A stretch of 7,800 nucleotides of DNA from Acidilobaceae archaeon (GTDB taxonomy: Archaea > Thermoproteota > Thermoprotei_A > Sulfolobales > Acidilobaceae): positions 1 to 7,800 of the forward strand of contig JALUDK010000340.1 of NCBI GenBank assembly GCA_027044005.1, written 5' to 3'. Both the position numbers and the translations under genes were made by a program. This document shows positions 5,942-7,800 of this stretch, one piece after another (positions within the stretch are counted from its first letter, which is position 1; every line of letters starts with the position of its first letter). The notes beneath the pieces are model-generated. The model saw nothing but the letters and a program-made list of their open reading frames with translations, did no database searches and was not told where the DNA came from.

Positions 5942-7280
5942 CCAGAACCACCTCATCATGGAGCAGGTTAGCCACCTTCCAGGTAAGCCTGGGCTCCACC
6001 AGGACGGATATGGAGGGGCTGGCCGGGCTCCACACAACCACCTTAGCCCCCTCCCCAAGGGCTATCTCGTGCACCCTCGACATCATGCCCGGGCTTATAA
6101 CGCCCTCCCCCACAACACTCACAGAGGAGACGTGTCCCTCCTTGTATACGTTGCTAGCGTAGCCCTCCCTCGTGAGGCCCTCAAGGGCTCCCAGGGCCTC
6201 CTCAGCCTGGCCGGACTCAACCACGAATACTATACTAGTCTCGCTGGGCGGCTGGACTATCGAGACAATATTCACGCCCCTCCCAGCCAGTAGCCCAGCA
6301 GCCCTGGCTAGCGCCCCTATCCTCCCAGGCAGGGTCTTGCCCTCAACCACAACCATGGCAAGGTCCTCGTATACGGTCACAGCCTTCACTGGGGGAGGCC
6401 CGCCAACTCCATCTATAACAGTCTCAGAGCCTCCCCCCACGCGGGTGATCCTAACCCTCACCCCGCTCCCTATCAGGGGCTCGAATGTCCTAGGATGGAA
6501 CTTCCTCAGCCCTAGCCTAGCCACCTCAGCCGCCTCGGAGAAGTTCATCCTATCCACGGGCCGGGCATACGGGATCTTCCTAGGATCCCCGCTCATAACA
6601 GCCCCGGTAACCGTGTAGATGAGGACCTCGCCAGCATCGAGGTACGAGGCTAGGAGGGTGGCAGAGAAGTCGCTCCCGCCCCGGCCCAGCAGTGTAACAG
6701 CCCCATCTAGGGTGCCACCGATGAAGCCTGTAACTACAGGTACTATACCATCACCTAGGATTGGTAGGAGTGTCTTCCTTGTAAGGTCCCTAGAGACCCT
6801 GTATATGGGATTAGCCTCTCCAAACCTGTCATCAGTAACTATACCAGCCTCCCTACCGGTCAGGCTAACTGCCCTGAGGCCCAGGGACTCCAGGGCTGCT
6901 GCCATGACTATGCTGCTAAACCTCTCGCCGAACGACACTATATAGTCCCTGGCCCTGGGGGACACCTCGCCCAGTACCCTCACAGCCCACAGGGCTGACG
7001 CCAGGTTAGTATACTCCCTGTAGAGCTCCTCGCTGAACCTAGGAGCCCCGCCCACCTCCTCGAGAGCCCGGCTATAGGATTCATACACCTCCTCTATGAT
7101 CCTATCAGCTGAGCCGGGGCTGGAGGCAGCCTCGATAAGCTTATCCGTGACCCCCTTCATGGCTGAGACTACTACGACAACCCCCCCATGCTCGTGGAGC
7201 CTCCTAACCTCCCCGGCAGCCCTGATATAGTCGGCCCCGCTAGTCAGTATGCTGCCCCCGAACTTGGCTACCCGTATCAC
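5934..7280 (-). CDS. Aspartate kinase with tandem ACT domains
   Basis: Phosphorylates aspartate to aspartyl phosphate, the committed step toward threonine/isoleucine, methionine and possibly lysine. 448 residues. The amino-acid-kinase domain (about 1-285) contains KFGGS 6-10 (catalytic Lys6), VVVSAMKGVTDKL (36-48), SFGERFSS with Glu119, TGREAGIVTDDRFGEA (141-156), PVVTGFIGGT and GRGGSDFSA (199-207). Two ACT domains follow, about 304-370 (LPGRIGALARAAGLLAGRGV) and 383-446 (VSSVSVVGEGVISPGMMSRV); in this family they bind the end-product amino acid and give feedback inhibition. The loop usually reading WTDVDGVYTADPR is IYTVTGAVMSGDPR here, losing the usual Asp residues. The start is GTG 7280, right before the kinase motif, with AGGGGCT (7286-7292) 5 nt upstream. 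It overlaps asd by 8 nt. Which end product regulates it cannot be told (lysC- or thrA-like), so no symbol is given. Confidence 0.93.
   Translation of the reverse strand: MIRVAKFGGSILTSGADYIRAAGEVRRLHEHGGVVVVVSAMKGVTDKLIEAASSPGSADRIIEEVYESYSRALEEVGGAPRFSEELYREYTNLASALWAVRVLGEVSPRARDYIVSFGERFSSIVMAAALESLGLRAVSLTGREAGIVTDDRFGEANPIYRVSRDLTRKTLLPILGDGIVPVVTGFIGGTLDGAVTLLGRGGSDFSATLLASYLDAGEVLIYTVTGAVMSGDPRKIPYARPVDRMNFSEAAEVARLGLRKFHPRTFEPLIGSGVRVRITRVGGGSETVIDGVGGPPPVKAVTVYEDLAMVVVEGKTLPGRIGALARAAGLLAGRGVNIVSIVQPPSETSIVFVVESGQAEEALGALEGLTREGYASNVYKEGHVSSVSVVGEGVISPGMMSRVHEIALGEGAKVVVWSPASPSISVLVEPRLTWKVANLLHDEVVLGG
5947..5954 (-). promoter_or_regulatory. Ribosome-binding site deciding the asd start
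   Basis: On the minus strand GAGGTGGT lies inside the last codons of the aspartate kinase gene, 5 nt before GTG 5941. It matches the GAGGTG core of the archaeal SD. The two ATGs at 5959 and 5956 lie upstream of or overlap it and so cannot use it. Confidence 0.65.
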
Positions 7281-7285
7281 CCGCC

Positions 7286-7302
7286 AGCCCCTAGGAGGGG
7301 GC
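7286..7302 (-). promoter_or_regulatory. Leader hairpin covering the aspartate kinase ribosome site
   Basis: In the minus-strand RNA, GCCCC (7302-7298) can pair with GGGGC (7291-7287) around a 6-nt loop. The second arm is part of AGGGGCT (7292-7286), the only SD-like stretch before GTG 7280. Folding would hide the ribosome site. The stem is only 5 bp but all G-C. The structure is seen; control of translation is inference. Confidence 0.3.
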
Positions 7303-7318
7303 GCAAGACGGGTTCAGG

Positions 7319-7326
7319 CTTATTAG
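7319..7326 (-). promoter_or_regulatory. Possible TATA box in the leader before aspartate kinase
   Basis: The 65-nt gap between the uracil phosphoribosyltransferase stop and the kinase start holds CTAATAAG on the minus strand, the only AT-rich patch there. Initiation about 25 nt downstream would fall near 7297, leaving about 17 nt of leader with the ribosome site. If right, kinase and asd can be expressed apart from the upstream gene. The match to consensus is weak. Confidence 0.3.
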
Positions 7327-7345
7327 AGTTACATGAGCTATCAGC

Positions 7346-7800
7346 TCAGCCCAGCGCCCTGTCACCCGCATCGCCCAGCCCGGGGACTATGAAGAACCTG
7401 TCATCGAGGCTAGGATCCAGGCCAAGGGTGTAGATGTGAGCCTCCAGGCCCAGCCTGGAGGCGATGTCCCCCACCGTTTCAATCCCCTTATTGGAGGCTA
7501 TGACCGTCCCGAGGATCACCCTCTCCGCGCCCCGCCGGGCCAGCATCTCCATGGCTATGCCCATAGTGGACCCGGTAGCCAGCATGGGGTCGAGTATAAT
7601 ATTATTCAGCCTCGGAGCCCTCGGGGGGAGCCTGTCGTAGTAGACCTCAACCCTCACGCTACCAGGGGCCTCAACCCGCCTAGCAGCTACGAAACCAATC
7701 CTAGCCTCAGGCAGGAGCCTAGTGAAGCCCTCAACAAGGGGCACCGCCGCCCCCAGTATGCCGACAACCAGCGGCTCCTCGCTAGGCCAAAGCTCAACCG
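7346..7800 (-). CDS. upp: Uracil phosphoribosyltransferase (5'-truncated by window edge)
   Basis: Pyrimidine salvage enzyme converting uracil and PRPP to UMP and pyrophosphate. Only the C-terminal 150 residues are visible, since the frame runs off at 7800; complete family members have a little over 200. Seen in order (numbering from the first visible codon): VVGILGAAVPLVEG (11-24), PEARIGF, VYYDRLP (52-58), the PRPP loop DPMLATGST (70-78) and the uracil-binding C-terminal PGLGDAGDRALG. DPMLATG plus PGLGDAGD is diagnostic for this family. The GTG at 7744 is internal, because matching sequence precedes it. One oddity: the usual Arg in the ILRA motif is Gly16 (codon GGG 7753-7751). It lies 65 nt upstream of the aspartate kinase gene on the same strand; co-transcription is possible but there is no obvious pathway link. 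Confidence 0.92.
   Translation of the reverse strand, partial: VELWPSEEPLVVGILGAAVPLVEGFTRLLPEARIGFVAARRVEAPGSVRVEVYYDRLPPRAPRLNNIILDPMLATGSTMGIAMEMLARRGAERVILGTVIASNKGIETVGDIASRLGLEAHIYTLGLDPSLDDRFFIVPGLGDAGDRALG

Noticed and set aside
5942..6058. N-terminal 39-residue extension of Asd
   Set aside because: No family likeness, Trp/Pro/Gly-rich out-of-frame translation of the kinase gene, and a good ribosome site serves GTG 5941 instead.
5841..6945. Plus-strand open frames opposite aspartate kinase
   Set aside because: They are antisense to conserved kinase and ACT motifs, lack ribosome sites of the type used here, and have low-complexity Pro/Ser/Thr-rich translations.
1..7800. New defence, mobile or otherwise undescribed system
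   Set aside because: All coding space is filled by well-known transport and metabolic families; no repeats, integrase, transposase, toxin-antitoxin pair or unexplained gene was seen.

Overview
The window looks like chromosomal DNA of a GC-rich hyperthermophilic archaeon, probably a crenarchaeon of the Desulfurococcales/Pyrodictiales type. This rests on heavy use of AGG (Arg), ATA (Ile) and CTA (Leu) codons, GTG starts, strong GGAGGTGAT-type ribosome sites, a TTTAAAA-type TATA box, and proteins with an archaeal look, including a fungal/archaeal-type aspartate-semialdehyde dehydrogenase. Genus cannot be set from the sequence alone. The window holds eight protein genes in two convergent blocks and almost no non-coding DNA.

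Positions 1-4858, plus strand: a high-affinity branched-chain amino acid ABC transporter (HAAT family, Liv type). The 5'-truncated solute-binding protein (1-1000) is followed by a short gap with a hairpin/pyrimidine-tract terminator candidate and a TATA box. Four tightly packed genes follow: ATPase LivG (1152-1916), ATPase LivF (1921-2640), permease LivH (2654-3661) and permease LivM (3665-4858). Together they make a complete importer: the external receptor hands substrate to the LivH-LivM channel, driven by the LivG-LivF ATPase pair. The exact amino acid or amide transported cannot be read from the sequence.

Positions 4865-7800, minus strand, in transcription order: uracil phosphoribosyltransferase (7346-7800, 5' end outside the window), a 65-nt leader region, aspartate kinase with tandem ACT domains (5934-7280), and aspartate-semialdehyde dehydrogenase (4865-5941). 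The last two overlap by 8 nt. They catalyse the first two steps from aspartate toward homoserine, threonine and isoleucine, methionine and, in some organisms, lysine. The two blocks meet tail to tail with only 6 nt between stop codons.

I see no mobile element, CRISPR array, RNA gene or clearly new system. Points worth a second look are departures from family consensus in the uracil phosphoribosyltransferase (Arg to Gly in ILRA) and in the nucleotide-binding loop of the aspartate kinase. Others are a hairpin that could cover the kinase ribosome site, a uniform ribosome-site spacing that resets several start codons, and a marked codon-use difference between the two blocks.
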